From contig CAKZXZ010000237.1 in NCBI GenBank assembly GCA_937883775.1, forward strand, positions 1 through 64,000: 64,000 bases of DNA. The letters are read 5' to 3'. Position numbers and translations under genes: made by a program. Below the pieces are notes generated by a model, which saw nothing but the letters and a program-made list of their open reading frames with translations, searched no databases and was not told the DNA's origin. This DNA is from an uncultured Paracoccaceae bacterium (lineage in GTDB: Bacteria; Pseudomonadota; Alphaproteobacteria; Rhodobacterales; Rhodobacteraceae). Position 1 is the first letter of the stretch, and each line of letters opens with the position of its first letter. Shown here piece by piece: positions 31,288-40,697 of this stretch.

Positions 31288-32424
31288 ATGCAGGCGCCTT
31301 ATGCCTCAAATCCGTGCACGGCCCGGGGACGGTTGGTTGCGGAAAAGGAAAGCAGTTTCCGGTCATGCTATCAGCGCGACCGCGACAGGATCATCCATTC
31401 CAGTGCGTTTCGGCGGCTCAAGCACAAGACGCAGGTCTTTGTGGAGCATGAGGGTGATTATTTCCGCACGCGGTTGACCCATTCGATTGAGGTCGCCCAA
31501 GTGGCACGCACGATTGCGGGCGCTTTGGGGCTGAATTCAGAGCTGACCGAGGCTGTCGCACTGGCCCATGATCTGGGGCATCCCCCGTTTGGCCATACCG
31601 GAGAGGACGCGCTGAATGCGCTGATGGCACCTTACGGTGGGTTCGATCACAACGCGCAGGCGGTTAAGATCGTGACCTCGCTTGAGCGGCACTACGCAGA
31701 GTTTAATGGGCTGAACCTGACGTGGGACACGCTGGAAGGCATCGCCAAGCATAACGGCCCCGTGGTGGGGGAGTTGCCGTTTGCCTTGGCAGATTATTCG
31801 GCAAAGCACGATCTGGAACTGCACACCCATGCCTCGGCCGAGGCGCAGGTGGCTGCGCTGTCTGATGATATTGCTTATAACAATCACGATCTGCATGACG
31901 GGCTGCGGGCCGGGCTTTTCAGCGATGACGAGATCGCGGACTTGCCGATCATCGGTCCGGCCTATGCGGCTGTGGATGTAACCTATCCTGATCTGGACCC
32001 GTATCGGCGCCGGCACGAGGCACTGCGTCGGGTGTTTGGGGTGATGGTGTCGGATGTCATTGATGTCTCAACGCGAAATCTTGAGCAGGGGCAGGCCGCA
32101 TCGGTAGGCGATATTCGCCTGCTGGGCCGTCCGGTGATCCAGTTTTCCGATGCCCTTTGGAGCGATCTGCAGCAGATCCGCAAGTTTCTGTTCACCCGCA
32201 TGTACCGTGCCCCAAAGGTCATCGAGATGCGCGAGAATGTGACGGCCGTGGTCGAGGATCTGTTCCCGCTTTTCATGGCTGATCCGGCGCACCTACCGCG
32301 TGAATGGCGCGCGGATGTCGCCGCTGTCACAGACGAAACGGGGCTGGCGCGGATCGTGGCGGATTATATCGCAGGGATGACCGACCGCTTTGCCTTGCAG
32401 GAACACGCGCGTCTCATTGATTGA
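31288..32424 (+). CDS. dgt: dGTP triphosphohydrolase-like HD protein
   Basis: The 378-residue HD-domain enzyme hydrolyses dNTPs to nucleoside and triphosphate. Metal ligands of the HD site are in FRTRLTHSIEVAQVAR, AVALAHDLGHPPFGHTGE and ALSDDIAYNNHDLHDG. The N-terminal segment SSAFRRLKHKTQVFV is typical of the Dgt type 2 subfamily of alphaproteobacteria. AAAGGAA precedes the ATG at 31288. It lies 49 bp upstream of argS and probably shares its transcript. Confidence 0.93.
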   Translation: MQAPYASNPCTARGRLVAEKESSFRSCYQRDRDRIIHSSAFRRLKHKTQVFVEHEGDYFRTRLTHSIEVAQVARTIAGALGLNSELTEAVALAHDLGHPPFGHTGEDALNALMAPYGGFDHNAQAVKIVTSLERHYAEFNGLNLTWDTLEGIAKHNGPVVGELPFALADYSAKHDLELHTHASAEAQVAALSDDIAYNNHDLHDGLRAGLFSDDEIADLPIIGPAYAAVDVTYPDLDPYRRRHEALRRVFGVMVSDVIDVSTRNLEQGQAASVGDIRLLGRPVIQFSDALWSDLQQIRKFLFTRMYRAPKVIEMRENVTAVVEDLFPLFMADPAHLPREWRADVAAVTDETGLARIVADYIAGMTDRFALQEHARLID

Positions 32425-32473
32425 CGCGCAGCACCCCTATGCTAAACCGCGCGGCATAGATGAGGGCTGATCC

Positions 32474-34219
32474 ATGAACCTGTTCACCGACCTGCGCGCC
32501 GCTGTGCTAGAGGCGCTGACATCGCTGCAAACCGAGGGCGTTTTGCCTGAGGGTCTCGACTTTGCCAATGTTGCAGTCGAGCCGCCGCGTGATGCAGCCC
32601 ACGGGGACATGGCGACGAACGCTGCGATGGTGCTGGCCAAGCCCGCCAAGATGAAGCCGCGCGACATTGCCGAGGCGCTCGCCCAAAAGTTGACAGCTGT
32701 CAACTTCATTAACGTGGCCGAGGTGGCGGGGCCGGGTTTCCTGAACCTGCGGCTGGCGCCGGATATGTGGCAAGGCGTTGTAAAGACGGCACTTTCGGAG
32801 GGCGCGGCCTTTGGTCGGTCCAGTCTCGGGCAGGGCAAAAAGGTTAACGTGGAATACGTTTCCGCTAATCCGACGGGGCCTTTGCATGTGGGTCACACAC
32901 GTGGTGCTGTCTTTGGGGACGCGTTGGCGAGCCTGCTGGATTACGCCGGTTTTGACGTCACGCGGGAATACTACATCAACGATGGCGGCGCGCAGGTCGA
33001 TGTGCTCGCGCGGTCGGTCTACCTGCGGTATCTGGAGGCGCATGGCCAAGAGGTGGCGTTTCCGGAGGGCACCTATCCGGGCGATTACCTAATCGACGTG
33101 GGTGAGGCGCTAAAGGCGAAGGTCGGTGACGCATTTGTCGATAAGGGCGAGCAGTTCTGGCTTGAGGAAGTCCGGGAGTTTTCGACCGACGCGATGATGG
33201 CGCTGATCCGGGAGGATTTGCAGGCGCTGGGTGTCGAGATGGATGTCTTCTATAGCGAAAAGTCGCTTTATGGCACCGGCCAGATCGAAGCCGCGATTGC
33301 GGATCTGGACGAAAAGGGCCTGATCTATGAAGGCACGCTCCCACCGCCCAAGGGCAAGCTGCCCGAGGATTGGGAAGCGCGGGAGCAGACGCTGTTCAAA
33401 TCCACCGATCACGGCGATGATGTGGACCGGCCCGTCAAGAAATCAGACGGCTCGTGGACCTATTTCGCGCCCGACATCGCGTATCATTTTGATAAGATTT
33501 CCAGAGATTTCGACGCCTTAATTGATGTATTTGGGGCCGATCACGGTGGCTATGTCAAGCGGATGAAAGCCGCCGTTTCGGCGCTGTCGGACGGGCAGGT
33601 GCCGCTAGATATCAAGCTGACGCAGCTGGTGAAGCTCTATAAGAATGGTGAGCCGTTCAAGATGTCAAAACGGGCGGGGACGTTCGTTACCCTGCGCGAT
33701 GTGGTCGATCAGGTTGGCGCCGATGTGACGCGGTTTGTGATGCTGACGCGCAAGAACGATGCGCCGCTTGATTTCGATTTTGACAAGGTGCTGGAGCAGT
33801 CGAAAGACAACCCGGTTTTCTATGTGCAATACGCCCATGCGCGGGTGTGTTCGGTGCTGCGCAAAGCGGTTGAAGCGGGGATTGCGGCGGATGACGCGAC
33901 GTTGGCCGCTGCTGATCTGTCAGGTATGACCCATGAGGCAGAGCTGCAATTGGCCAAGAAGCTGGCCGAATGGCCACGCCTGATCGAGATTGCCGCGCGC
34001 AATAATGAGCCGCACCGGGTGGCGTTTTACCTCTATGAATTGGCCTCTGATCTGCATGCGCTGTGGAACCGGGGCAATGACGATCCCGCCCTGCGGTTCT
34101 TGCAAGAGGGCAACACTGCCACATCTCAGGCGAAAATCGCCCTGATTCGGGGCACGGCGATTGTCATTTCTGCAGGTCTTGGTATCTTGGGCGTCAAACC
34201 GGCAGAGGAAATGCGCTAA
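32474..34219 (+). CDS. argS: Arginyl-tRNA synthetase
   Basis: The 581-residue class I synthetase charges tRNA-Arg. The N-terminal Arg-S domain recognises the tRNA D-loop. The HIGH signature is in [17 protein letters not shown] near residues 130-146, the KMSKS equivalent is [13 protein letters not shown], and the C-terminal anticodon-binding helices carry [16 protein letters not shown], the DALR hallmark. Length is normal. A GAGGG box lies 8 bases before the ATG. Downstream genes SPOR, nagZ, scpA and scpB follow closely in one direction. Confidence 0.97.
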   Translation: MNLFTDLRAAVLEALTSLQTEGVLPEGLDFANVAVEPPRDAAHGDMATNAAMVLAKPAKMKPRDIAEALAQKLTAVNFINVAEVAGPGFLNLRLAPDMWQGVVKTALSEGAAFGRSSLGQGKKVNVEYVSANPTGPLHVGHTRGAVFGDALASLLDYAGFDVTREYYINDGGAQVDVLARSVYLRYLEAHGQEVAFPEGTYPGDYLIDVGEALKAKVGDAFVDKGEQFWLEEVREFSTDAMMALIREDLQALGVEMDVFYSEKSLYGTGQIEAAIADLDEKGLIYEGTLPPPKGKLPEDWEAREQTLFKSTDHGDDVDRPVKKSDGSWTYFAPDIAYHFDKISRDFDALIDVFGADHGGYVKRMKAAVSALSDGQVPLDIKLTQLVKLYKNGEPFKMSKRAGTFVTLRDVVDQVGADVTRFVMLTRKNDAPLDFDFDKVLEQSKDNPVFYVQYAHARVCSVLRKAVEAGIAADDATLAAADLSGMTHEAELQLAKKLAEWPRLIEIAARNNEPHRVAFYLYELASDLHALWNRGNDDPALRFLQEGNTATSQAKIALIRGTAIVISAGLGILGVKPAEEMR

Positions 34220-34304
34220 CAAAACAAGCGCCCCACGTCCGGTCGAGGCAGTAGGCAAGGCTGATTTGCGGGAAAAACCGCAAGCGGCGATCAGTGAGGC
34301 GCAT

Positions 34305-35243
34305 ATGGCAGATATGGAATTCGCCGGGGATTATGGCCGTGCAGAGCGCACGCCGTTTCTTCAGGTTGGGACACTCGTAAATTGGGCCGGGGCCGCGATG
34401 TCGGTCGCTTTGATCGCCGGGATTGGCGTCTGGGGCTACAAACTCATGGTGCGCGATGTGAACGGTATTCCGGTTGTTGCGTCGGCGGAAGGTCCGATGC
34501 GCGTCCAGCCAGACGATCCCGGTGGCTTGCAGGCCGCGCATCAAGGGCTTGCCATTAACCACGTGAAAGCAGATGGCGGCGCCGAGGCGCCTGCTGACAC
34601 GCTGCGCCTGGCGCCGCGCCCGGTGGATGTGTCCGACAGCGACCAGCCGGGCTTGGCTGCCCCTGTGGCCCCGACAGCGCAAAGCATGGCCGAGGCCGAA
34701 GATGCCTCTTTGGCCGCTGTTGAGGCGGCGGCCCAGCCGGTATCGATGACGGCCTTGCAGACGCCTGCGCCGCAAATCCCCGATACGCAAGCCGCCGTTG
34801 ACGCGGTGGTTGCGGAGTTGATGGAAGAGGCGCAGCCGCTCACTGATCCGGCTGCTGTGGAGGGCCCCGGCCTGAACCGGTCGGACCGGCCAAGCCCGCG
34901 TCCAGCGCGGGCGGCTGTGCAAGTGGCCAGCGCAGATGCGACAGCGCCTGTTTTGCCCGCAAGCATTGACGTGCGTGCCGAAGATGTGCCCGCAGGCACG
35001 CGCTTGGTACAGCTTGGAGCCTTTGACAGCCCGGAAACAGCGACCGCCGAATGGGCGCGGATCAGCACCCGGTTTGAAGGGTATCTGGACGACAAACAGC
35101 GCGTCATCCAGCGCGCGGAAAGCGGTGGGCGCACGTTTTATCGCTTGCGTGCCATGGGCTTTGCCGATCTGTCGGATGCGCGCCGGTTCTGTTCGGCTTT
35201 GGTCGCTGAAAACGCAGCCTGCATTCCGGTTGTGGTCCGCTAA
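34305..35243 (+). CDS. SPOR-domain cell-envelope protein
   Basis: The 312-residue bitopic inner-membrane protein has a short cytoplasmic start, one helix near residues 27-46 (WAGAAMSVALIAGIGVWGYK), a long Pro/Ala/Glu-rich periplasmic linker, and a C-terminal SPOR domain (GTRLVQLGAFDSPETATAEW to the end). SPOR domains bind denuded glycan strands at the division septum. The start at 34305 (MADMEFAGDY) follows GTGAGG; the frame extends back into argS. Its stop adjoins the nagZ start, and both act on peptidoglycan. Confidence 0.87.
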   Translation: MADMEFAGDYGRAERTPFLQVGTLVNWAGAAMSVALIAGIGVWGYKLMVRDVNGIPVVASAEGPMRVQPDDPGGLQAAHQGLAINHVKADGGAEAPADTLRLAPRPVDVSDSDQPGLAAPVAPTAQSMAEAEDASLAAVEAAAQPVSMTALQTPAPQIPDTQAAVDAVVAELMEEAQPLTDPAAVEGPGLNRSDRPSPRPARAAVQVASADATAPVLPASIDVRAEDVPAGTRLVQLGAFDSPETATAEWARISTRFEGYLDDKQRVIQRAESGGRTFYRLRAMGFADLSDARRFCSALVAENAACIPVVVR

Positions 35244-36245
35244 GTGACTGGCGGCGCTTGCATTTTCGGATGCGAGGGCCTGACCCTCTCGGACGAGGAA
35301 GCGCGCTTTTTTCGCGACGCGGACCCGTTTGGTTTCATCCTTTTTGCCCGCAATATCGACACGCCGGATCAGGTTCGGCGGCTGACTGCAGCGCTGCGGG
35401 CAGCCGTTGGGCGCGAGGCGCCCGTCCTGGTCGATCAGGAAGGCGGGCGGGTGCAACGCTTGCGGGCGCCGACGTGGCGCGACTGGGTGGCGCCGTTGGA
35501 CGAGGTCGCACGGGCGTCTGACCCGGTGCGCGCGATGTTTTTGCGCTATGCTCTGATCGGGGCCGAGCTGCGCGGTGTTGGGATCGACGTTAATTGCGCG
35601 CCGATTGCAGATGTTGCCGATGGCCGAACGCATCCGTTTTTGCGCAACCGCTGCTACGGCGAGGACGCGGACCAGGTGGCACAGATTGCGCGTGCTGTGG
35701 CGGACGGCTTGCTGCATGCAGGCGTTTTGCCGGTTATAAAGCACATTCCGGGCCATGGGCGTGGTCAGGTCGACAGTCATAAGGACCTGCCGCGCGTCGC
35801 CGTTGAACGCGCTGCGTTGGAGCGGGATTTTGCGCCGTTCCGCGCGCTGAACGATCTGCCAATGGGCATGAGCGCGCATGTGGTCTACGAGGCGATTGAT
35901 CCGGCCGCACCCGCAACAACATCGGCTAAGATGATCCGCGTTATCCGCGAAGAGATCGGCTTTGCGGGGCTGCTGATGACGGATGATCTTTCGATGGAAG
36001 CGCTTGACGGTACACCGGCTGCGCGGGTTACGGCGTCGCTTGAGGCCGGGATCGATGTGATTTTGCACTGCAACGGGGATCTTGCAGAGATGCAGGCGGT
36101 GGCGGCGCAAGCCGGGGCGTTGACGCAGGCGGCGCAGGCCCGTGCTGGAGCGGCTCTTCAGACGCGCCCGGCCGCAACAGAGATTGACATTTCAGCACTG
36201 GAGGCGGAGTTTTCGGGCTTAACCAGTGGACCCGCCCATGTCTGA
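35244..36245 (+). CDS. nagZ: Beta-N-acetylhexosaminidase of peptidoglycan recycling
   Basis: The 333-residue glycoside hydrolase family 3 enzyme removes GlcNAc from cytoplasmic muropeptides. Signatures are VLVDQEGGRVQRL, then the catalytic loop VIKHIPGHGRGQVDSH with the His-Asp dyad, and the nucleophile region GLLMTDDLSMEAL. The start is GTG at 35244, directly after the SPOR stop. The last 8 bases overlap scpA. Family length is normal. Confidence 0.93.
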   Translation: MTGGACIFGCEGLTLSDEEARFFRDADPFGFILFARNIDTPDQVRRLTAALRAAVGREAPVLVDQEGGRVQRLRAPTWRDWVAPLDEVARASDPVRAMFLRYALIGAELRGVGIDVNCAPIADVADGRTHPFLRNRCYGEDADQVAQIARAVADGLLHAGVLPVIKHIPGHGRGQVDSHKDLPRVAVERAALERDFAPFRALNDLPMGMSAHVVYEAIDPAAPATTSAKMIRVIREEIGFAGLLMTDDLSMEALDGTPAARVTASLEAGIDVILHCNGDLAEMQAVAAQAGALTQAAQARAGAALQTRPAATEIDISALEAEFSGLTSGPAHV

Positions 36246-37026
36246 GCACACCGACAGTGTAGAGCCTATCACCGTTGCGGATCGCCTTGCTGCGGAGGCG
36301 TTGATTGTCGATGTGGACGGGTTCGAAGGGCCGCTGGACTTGTTGCTGACGCTGTCGCGCACCCAGAAGGTCGATTTGCGGAAAATTTCCGTTTTGGAGC
36401 TGGCGCGGCAGTATCTAGCATTCATCGAGAAGGCGAAAGAGCTGCGGATCGAGCTGGCGGCGGATTATCTGGTGATGGCCGCGTGGTTGGCGTTTCTAAA
36501 ATCACGGCTTTTGCTGCCCCCCGATCCGACAGAAGATGGCCCCTCGGGCGAGGAACTGGCGGCACATCTGGCGTTTCAGCTGGAGCGGTTGCAAGCGATG
36601 CGCAAAGCGTCGGCCGAGCTGATGGCGCGCAACCAGTTGAACCGCGACTTCTTCGCGCGCGGGGTCACGCAGGATGTCACGCGGGTGCGGCGGGTGACCT
36701 ATACCGCGACGCTGCTGGACCTGATGCAGGCCTATGCGCGCACCCGCACGAAGGATGAGTTCCGCCCTTTTGTTTATGACCGCGAGAGCGTCTTCACGAT
36801 GGAGCAGGCTCTGGACCGGATGCGCGGACTGATCGGCTATGCGGGGGAGTGGACGGATTTGTTGTCTTATCTGCCCGAAGGCTGGGAGATGGACCCGAAA
36901 AAGCGCCGCTCGGCCACGGCGGCGAACTTTGCAGCCTCTCTGGAATTGGCGAAGGCCGGGCAGATCGAATTGCGCCAAGGGGAGACCTTTGCGCCCATTC
37001 AGATACGGAAAAAACACGATGGATGA
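36238..37026 (+). CDS. scpA: Segregation and condensation protein A
   Basis: The 262-residue kleisin bridges the SMC heads in the chromosome-condensing SMC-ScpAB complex. The N-terminal kleisin helix region reads VDGFEGPLDLLLTLSRTQKV, followed by IAADYLVMAA-like ELAADYLVMAAWLAFLKSRL and a C-terminal winged helix. The start at 36238 (MSEHTDSVEP) overlaps nagZ; the frame opens four codons earlier. The stop overlaps scpB, so the two are co-translated, as they should be for complex partners. Confidence 0.94.
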   Translation: MSEHTDSVEPITVADRLAAEALIVDVDGFEGPLDLLLTLSRTQKVDLRKISVLELARQYLAFIEKAKELRIELAADYLVMAAWLAFLKSRLLLPPDPTEDGPSGEELAAHLAFQLERLQAMRKASAELMARNQLNRDFFARGVTQDVTRVRRVTYTATLLDLMQAYARTRTKDEFRPFVYDRESVFTMEQALDRMRGLIGYAGEWTDLLSYLPEGWEMDPKKRRSATAANFAASLELAKAGQIELRQGETFAPIQIRKKHDG

Positions 37027-37660
37027 GGTGAACGAGAGCCTCTTTGAAGCGCCGCCCATGGCCGAGCAGGAGCGGATGGTGGAGGCGATCCTTTTTGCAA
37101 CCGCCGAGCCTGTGACCGTGCGCGATTTGCAGGGGCGGATGCCGCATGGCTGCGATGCCGCCGAAGCGCTGGTGCATCTGCGCAAACGCTATGAGGGCAG
37201 GGGCGTTAACGTGGTCAATGTGGGTGACGCCTGGGCCATGCGCACGGCGGGCGATTTGGGGTTTCTGATGCAAAAGGAAACCGTCGAGACCCGCAAGCTA
37301 AGCCGTGCTGCAATCGAGACATTGGCGATCATAGCCTATCATCAGCCCGTCACCCGCGCCGAGATTGAAGAAATCCGCGGGGTGTCCGTCTCGCGCGGCA
37401 CGATCGACCAGCTTCTTGAGATGGAATGGATCCGCCTTGGCCGCCGCCGCATGACGCCGGGCCGCCCCGTGACATTTGTGGTCACGCAAGGGTTTCTGGA
37501 TCATTTCGGCCTGGAAACCGCCCGCGATCTGCCGGGGCTCAAAGAGCTCCGCGCCGCAGGGCTATTGGAAAACCGTCCGCCCCCCGGCACTGGATTGGGC
37601 GAGGCGGACGAGCTAGATGACGATGAGACCGACGATCAAAGCGAACTCTTCGAGGAGTAA
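37019..37660 (+). CDS. scpB: Segregation and condensation protein B
   Basis: The 213-residue partner of ScpA has two winged-helix domains. MVEAILFATAEPVTVRDLQG opens the first, and RAAIETLAIIAYHQPVTRAE with VSVSRGTIDQLLEMEWIRLG is the family hallmark in the second. The tail from residue 190 is acidic and disordered (EADELDDDETDDQSELFEE). The ATG at 37019 overlaps the scpA stop by 8 bases. The frame opens upstream inside scpA, which I reject. Confidence 0.94.
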   Translation: MDEVNESLFEAPPMAEQERMVEAILFATAEPVTVRDLQGRMPHGCDAAEALVHLRKRYEGRGVNVVNVGDAWAMRTAGDLGFLMQKETVETRKLSRAAIETLAIIAYHQPVTRAEIEEIRGVSVSRGTIDQLLEMEWIRLGRRRMTPGRPVTFVVTQGFLDHFGLETARDLPGLKELRAAGLLENRPPPGTGLGEADELDDDETDDQSELFEE

Positions 37661-37666
37661 AGAGCA

Positions 37667-37885
37667 ATGAATGCCAATCAGATTATCAACATGATCGTGC
37701 GCATGGTGATGCGTCGGTTCATAGGCGCAGGCGTGAACAAGGGGATCGACATGGCCACCAAGCGCGGCGCGAAAGACCCCAAGAACATGACACCCGAAGA
37801 GCGGATGCAGGCCCAGCAGGGCAAAGAGGCCGCCAAGAAGATGAAGCAGACGGCGAAGATGGGGCGAAAGATCGGGCGGTTTTGA
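37667..37885 (+). CDS. Small basic protein downstream of scpB
   Basis: The 72-residue product begins MNANQIINMIVRMVMRRFIG and ends KKMKQTAKMGRKIGRF. It has an amphipathic hydrophobic first helix with Met and Arg, and a strongly basic Lys/Gln-rich second half. It starts 6 bp after scpB with GAGGAGTAAAGAG upstream, so it is the last cistron of the operon. It could bind membrane or nucleic acid; no family is known to me. Confidence 0.7.
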   Translation: MNANQIINMIVRMVMRRFIGAGVNKGIDMATKRGAKDPKNMTPEERMQAQQGKEAAKKMKQTAKMGRKIGRF

Positions 37886-37912
37886 TCGCGCTGCGGCTTC
37901 CCATGCGCGGCC

Positions 37913-37933
37913 GTCCCGGACTTGATCCGGGAC
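37913..37933. repeat. Alphaproteobacterial palindromic repeat, copy 1
   Basis: GTCCCGGA and TCCGGGAC flank the loop CTTGA. This CCGGACTTGATCCGGG motif recurs between genes in many alphaproteobacteria. Its reverse complement is found at 38620-38640, so the two copies bracket the lone gene at 38002-38511 in inverted orientation. Confidence 0.8.
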
Positions 37934-38001
37934 CTCATCGGAAAATAGCTCGCATTAAGTTGGATTTGGAAAACACACTTAGATAGGAGTGGCTCACTTT
38001 A

Positions 38002-38511
38002 TCAGTACTTGGACCAGCTAACGGTACTAGATATGTTTGGCTCCTCCAGTCTTTGCGGGAGTGATTGAAGAGTAGACGCTACTGTTGTTGCTTTGCCGAT
38101 AAAGCTCTCCAGTGAAATTAAACTGGTTTTGTTCAACTTGTTATATTCCTGTTCTAACCTTTGAATTGAAGTGGCGGCCTGAAGATTCACGTCGCGCCTT
38201 AACTTTGCGTCATCAGACAGTTCGAACGACGGAGCGCGAAGTGTCATACGTGATGCGTAGTGCTTTTTGTCCCAGCTTTTTCGGTTCTCTAAGCATTCAA
38301 AAGTCACTTCGTTGTAACCTCTTTTAGCAACTGCGAGTGCATCTTTGGCTTTGATACGCATCTTGGTAAGTTCAGTCTCCTGCATGCTTGTGGCAAGAAC
38401 TGCAGAGGTCTTATGCGCCTTGAACGAAATGAACAGTGCGATGAGTGCGATCAGTAGTGCAAGACCTTCGATCCCCAATCCGAGCGCTTGCTCTAACTCC
38501 CAATCTCCCAT
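38002..38511 (-). CDS. Orphan membrane-anchored coiled-coil protein
   Basis: The 169-residue protein has one N-terminal membrane helix (LGLGIEGLALLIALIALFIS, residues 11-30) and a cytoplasmic region likely to form long helices (ELTKMRIKAKDALAVAKRGY and LRRDVNLQAATSIQRLEQEY). I recognise no domain. Its DNA is clearly richer in A and T than its neighbours and it is bracketed by inverted palindromic repeats. Both suggest it was acquired. The ribosome-binding site is weak (GGGGAAAGCAC). Function is unknown. Confidence 0.6.
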   Translation of the reverse strand: MGDWELEQALGLGIEGLALLIALIALFISFKAHKTSAVLATSMQETELTKMRIKAKDALAVAKRGYNEVTFECLENRKSWDKKHYASRMTLRAPSFELSDDAKLRRDVNLQAATSIQRLEQEYNKLNKTSLISLESFIGKATTVASTLQSLPQRLEEPNISSTVSWSKY

Positions 38512-38619
38512 GTGCTTTCCCCATATAGTAACTTCGGCTGGTCAATATACACGATGTGGGGACGCTTGCTGATTGCGACAAGGTAGCTTTGCTTATTACT
38601 TTGCATCCATTGGAACGAG

Positions 38620-38640
38620 GCCCCGGATCAAGTCCGGGGC
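38620..38640. repeat. Alphaproteobacterial palindromic repeat, copy 2 (inverted)
   Basis: GCCCCGGA and TCCGGGGC flank the loop TCAAG. Apart from two compensating changes in the arms, it is the reverse complement of the copy at 37913-37933. Confidence 0.8.
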
Positions 38641-38704
38641 GGGGAGATGGAGAACGGCAGATCGAAGCGGATAACTTTGAATTTAAGTTTCGCTGTCCAT
38701 TGTG

Positions 38705-39781
38705 CTAAACCGCCTTAAAGTGCTTGCTCAGCTTCAACCCTTGGCCTTGATAGTTCGACGCAATGCCCGCGCCATAAAGCTGTTCGGGCACCTCGGCCAT
38801 CCGCTCATAGACGAGCCGTCCCACGATTTGGCCGTGCTCCAGCACAAACGGGGCCTCATGGCAGCGGACTTCGAGGACGCCTCGGGAGCCTGCACCGCCT
38901 GCGTCGTCGTGGCCGAAGCCGGGGTCGAAAAAGCCTGCGTAGTGGACGCGGAATTCGCCGACCATAGCGAGGTAGGGGGCCATTTCGGCGGCGCAGTCGG
39001 GGGGGATGGTGACGGCTTCTTGGGAGACAAGGATGTAGAACGCGCCGGGATCCAGGATGATGCGGCCCTCGGTCGTGTGGATCGGTTCCCAGTACTCGGA
39101 CGGCTCGTAATGGGCGATTTTGTCCAGATCGATCACGCCTGTGTGGGGCTTGGCGCGGAAGCCGACGAGGTTGCCAGCTTCGGGGCGCAGATCGACGGAG
39201 AAGCCGAGACCTTCGTCGATGTGGGCCTCGCCTGAGACGAGGCTTTCCTGGGCGTGCAGGTCGCGCAGTTCGAGGTCGGACAGGACGGCCTGACCCTTGC
39301 GGAAGCGGATCTGGTTGAGGCGTTGGCCGGGGCGGACGACGACACTGAAGGAGCGGGGGCAGATTTCAGCGTAGAGGGGACCGGTGTAGCCAGGGGCGAT
39401 GCGGTCGAACTCGACCCCTTCATCGGTGATCGTGCGGGTGAGCAGATCAAGCCGCCCGGTGGAGCTTTTGGCGTTGGCGACGGCTTGGACGCCCTCGGGC
39501 AGGGCGAGGCTTTCCATCAGGGGCACAACATAGACCGCGCCTTTTTCCAGAACGGCGCCGCCGGTGAGGTCGATGCGGTGCATCTCGAACTCGGACAAGC
39601 GGTCCTCGACCGTGTTGCCAGCGCCTGCGAGGAAGGAGGCGCGGACGCGGTAAGCGACTGTTCCCAAACGCAGATCAAGGCTGGCGGGCTGGATTTGCTC
39701 AGGCGTGATGGCGGGGCTGCCAGACAGGGTACCATCTGCGATCATGGCTTTGAGCGCTTGGCTGGGAAGAACTCCGGTCAT
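38705..39781 (-). CDS. dcd: 2'-deoxycytidine 5'-triphosphate deaminase
   Basis: The 358-residue protein is about twice the length of classical Dcd and consists of two dUTPase-like halves, a form known in alphaproteobacteria. The first half has ASLDLRLGTVAYRVRAS and ANAKSSTGRLDLLTRTITD, with the catalytic loop APGYTGPLYAEICPRSFSVV. The second starts near residue 190 (GLGFSVDLRPEAGNLVGFRA). It makes dUTP from dCTP for thymidylate synthesis. The start at 39781 (MTGVLPSQAL) follows GAAGGGGCC. A tRNA-Pro gene lies upstream. Confidence 0.9.
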   Translation of the reverse strand: MTGVLPSQALKAMIADGTLSGSPAITPEQIQPASLDLRLGTVAYRVRASFLAGAGNTVEDRLSEFEMHRIDLTGGAVLEKGAVYVVPLMESLALPEGVQAVANAKSSTGRLDLLTRTITDEGVEFDRIAPGYTGPLYAEICPRSFSVVVRPGQRLNQIRFRKGQAVLSDLELRDLHAQESLVSGEAHIDEGLGFSVDLRPEAGNLVGFRAKPHTGVIDLDKIAHYEPSEYWEPIHTTEGRIILDPGAFYILVSQEAVTIPPDCAAEMAPYLAMVGEFRVHYAGFFDPGFGHDDAGGAGSRGVLEVRCHEAPFVLEHGQIVGRLVYERMAEVPEQLYGAGIASNYQGQGLKLSKHFKAV

Positions 39782-39844
39782 GGTTTTGGCCCCTTCAATA
39801 TGCAAACCGCCCGCAGCGCTGAGTGCGCGGCGAGCGGTGTGATT

Positions 39845-39921
39845 TGGTCGGGCTAGCAGGACTCGAACCTGCGACCTTCCGTCCCCCAGACGGACGCGCT
39901 ACCAGGCTGCGCCATAGCCCG
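39845..39921 (-). tRNA. tRNA-Pro (anticodon GGG)
   Basis: A 77-base cloverleaf on the minus strand. Acceptor arms are CGGGCTA and TAGCCCG with an encoded CCA. The anticodon arm is TCCGT-CTGGGGG-ACGGA, giving anticodon GGG, and the T-arm carries GGTTCGAATCC. It would read CCC and CCU codons. No integrase or duplicated tRNA end is nearby, so it is not acting as an attachment site here. Confidence 0.95.
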
Positions 39922-39978
39922 ACTGGCGTGCAGTCATAACGATTTTGCGCGAGGGGGCAAGCGGGGAATCGCAGCAAT

Positions 39979-40686
39979 TTATCTGCGCGCACCGTGCTGG
40001 GTCATCTGATCGCGCAACGTCTTGAGGCGCGCGACGAGTGGTGCGATCTCATCAGCCTTTTCGCGGCGCTGTGCGGCGCTGGCGCCAAGTGTCAGGGCGA
40101 GGGCCGAAGGTGCCATCGCGGCATAATCGGGCGTGTCGTCTGGGATGGGCGGCGTGTCGATGATCCGCGGTTTCGCCGGGAGCGAAGCAGTTGTCGCTGC
40201 GTCGGCTGCCGGTGGCGTATCAGGCTGTGGGTCAGCTGCAGCTGGGGCTGCAGCGATTTCCGGCGCGTGTTCCGCCTCTGCCGCGAGCGCAGGGTCAGAC
40301 TTCGTTTCGGGCGCGGGGGTGACATCGACCAACTCGGCCTCGGGGGGCGTGGGCTCAAACGCAACGACATTGTCGGTTTGAGAGGCTGTATCATCCATAT
40401 CATCGGAGCCGTCGATGGCAGGCGCATGGGCAGCGATGGCGGGAATGCCATCGTTGCGGATCATGGCCTGAACGGCCTTGATCGTCTGCCCCTCGTCATG
40501 GAGTAACACTTTGATTCCACCCAGTAATGCCATGTCATCCGGCCGATAGTACCGCCGACCGCCAGCGCGCTTGACAGGTTTGACTTGGGTGAATTTGCTT
40601 TCCCAGAACCGCAGGACATGGGGCGCCACATCAAGCCATTCGGCGACCTCGGAGATGGTGCGAAAGGCGTCAGGGGCTTTGCCCAT
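39979..40686 (-). CDS. MerR-family regulator with long disordered tail
   Basis: The 235-residue protein has an N-terminal MerR-type winged helix ([20 protein letters not shown], then [20 protein letters not shown]) at residues 8-75. A long Ala/Pro/Asp-rich, probably disordered stretch follows to about residue 190, then a short helical C-terminus ([20 protein letters not shown]). No effector-binding cysteines are seen. In this order the gene always seems to follow ihfA, so a role linked to that operon is likely. The target is unknown. Confidence 0.88.
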   Translation of the reverse strand: MGKAPDAFRTISEVAEWLDVAPHVLRFWESKFTQVKPVKRAGGRRYYRPDDMALLGGIKVLLHDEGQTIKAVQAMIRNDGIPAIAAHAPAIDGSDDMDDTASQTDNVVAFEPTPPEAELVDVTPAPETKSDPALAAEAEHAPEIAAAPAAADPQPDTPPAADAATTASLPAKPRIIDTPPIPDDTPDYAAMAPSALALTLGASAAQRREKADEIAPLVARLKTLRDQMTQHGARR

Positions 40687-40697
40687 GCGTCAGGTTC

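Noticed and set aside
34194-36110. 638-codon open frame on the minus strand opposite the SPOR gene and nagZ
   Set aside because: It spans two well-supported genes antisense and reads as Arg/Pro/His-rich noise typical of GC-rich shadows.
39845-39921. tRNA-Pro as an integration site for a mobile element
   Set aside because: No integrase gene or repeated tRNA 3' end is found in the neighbourhood.
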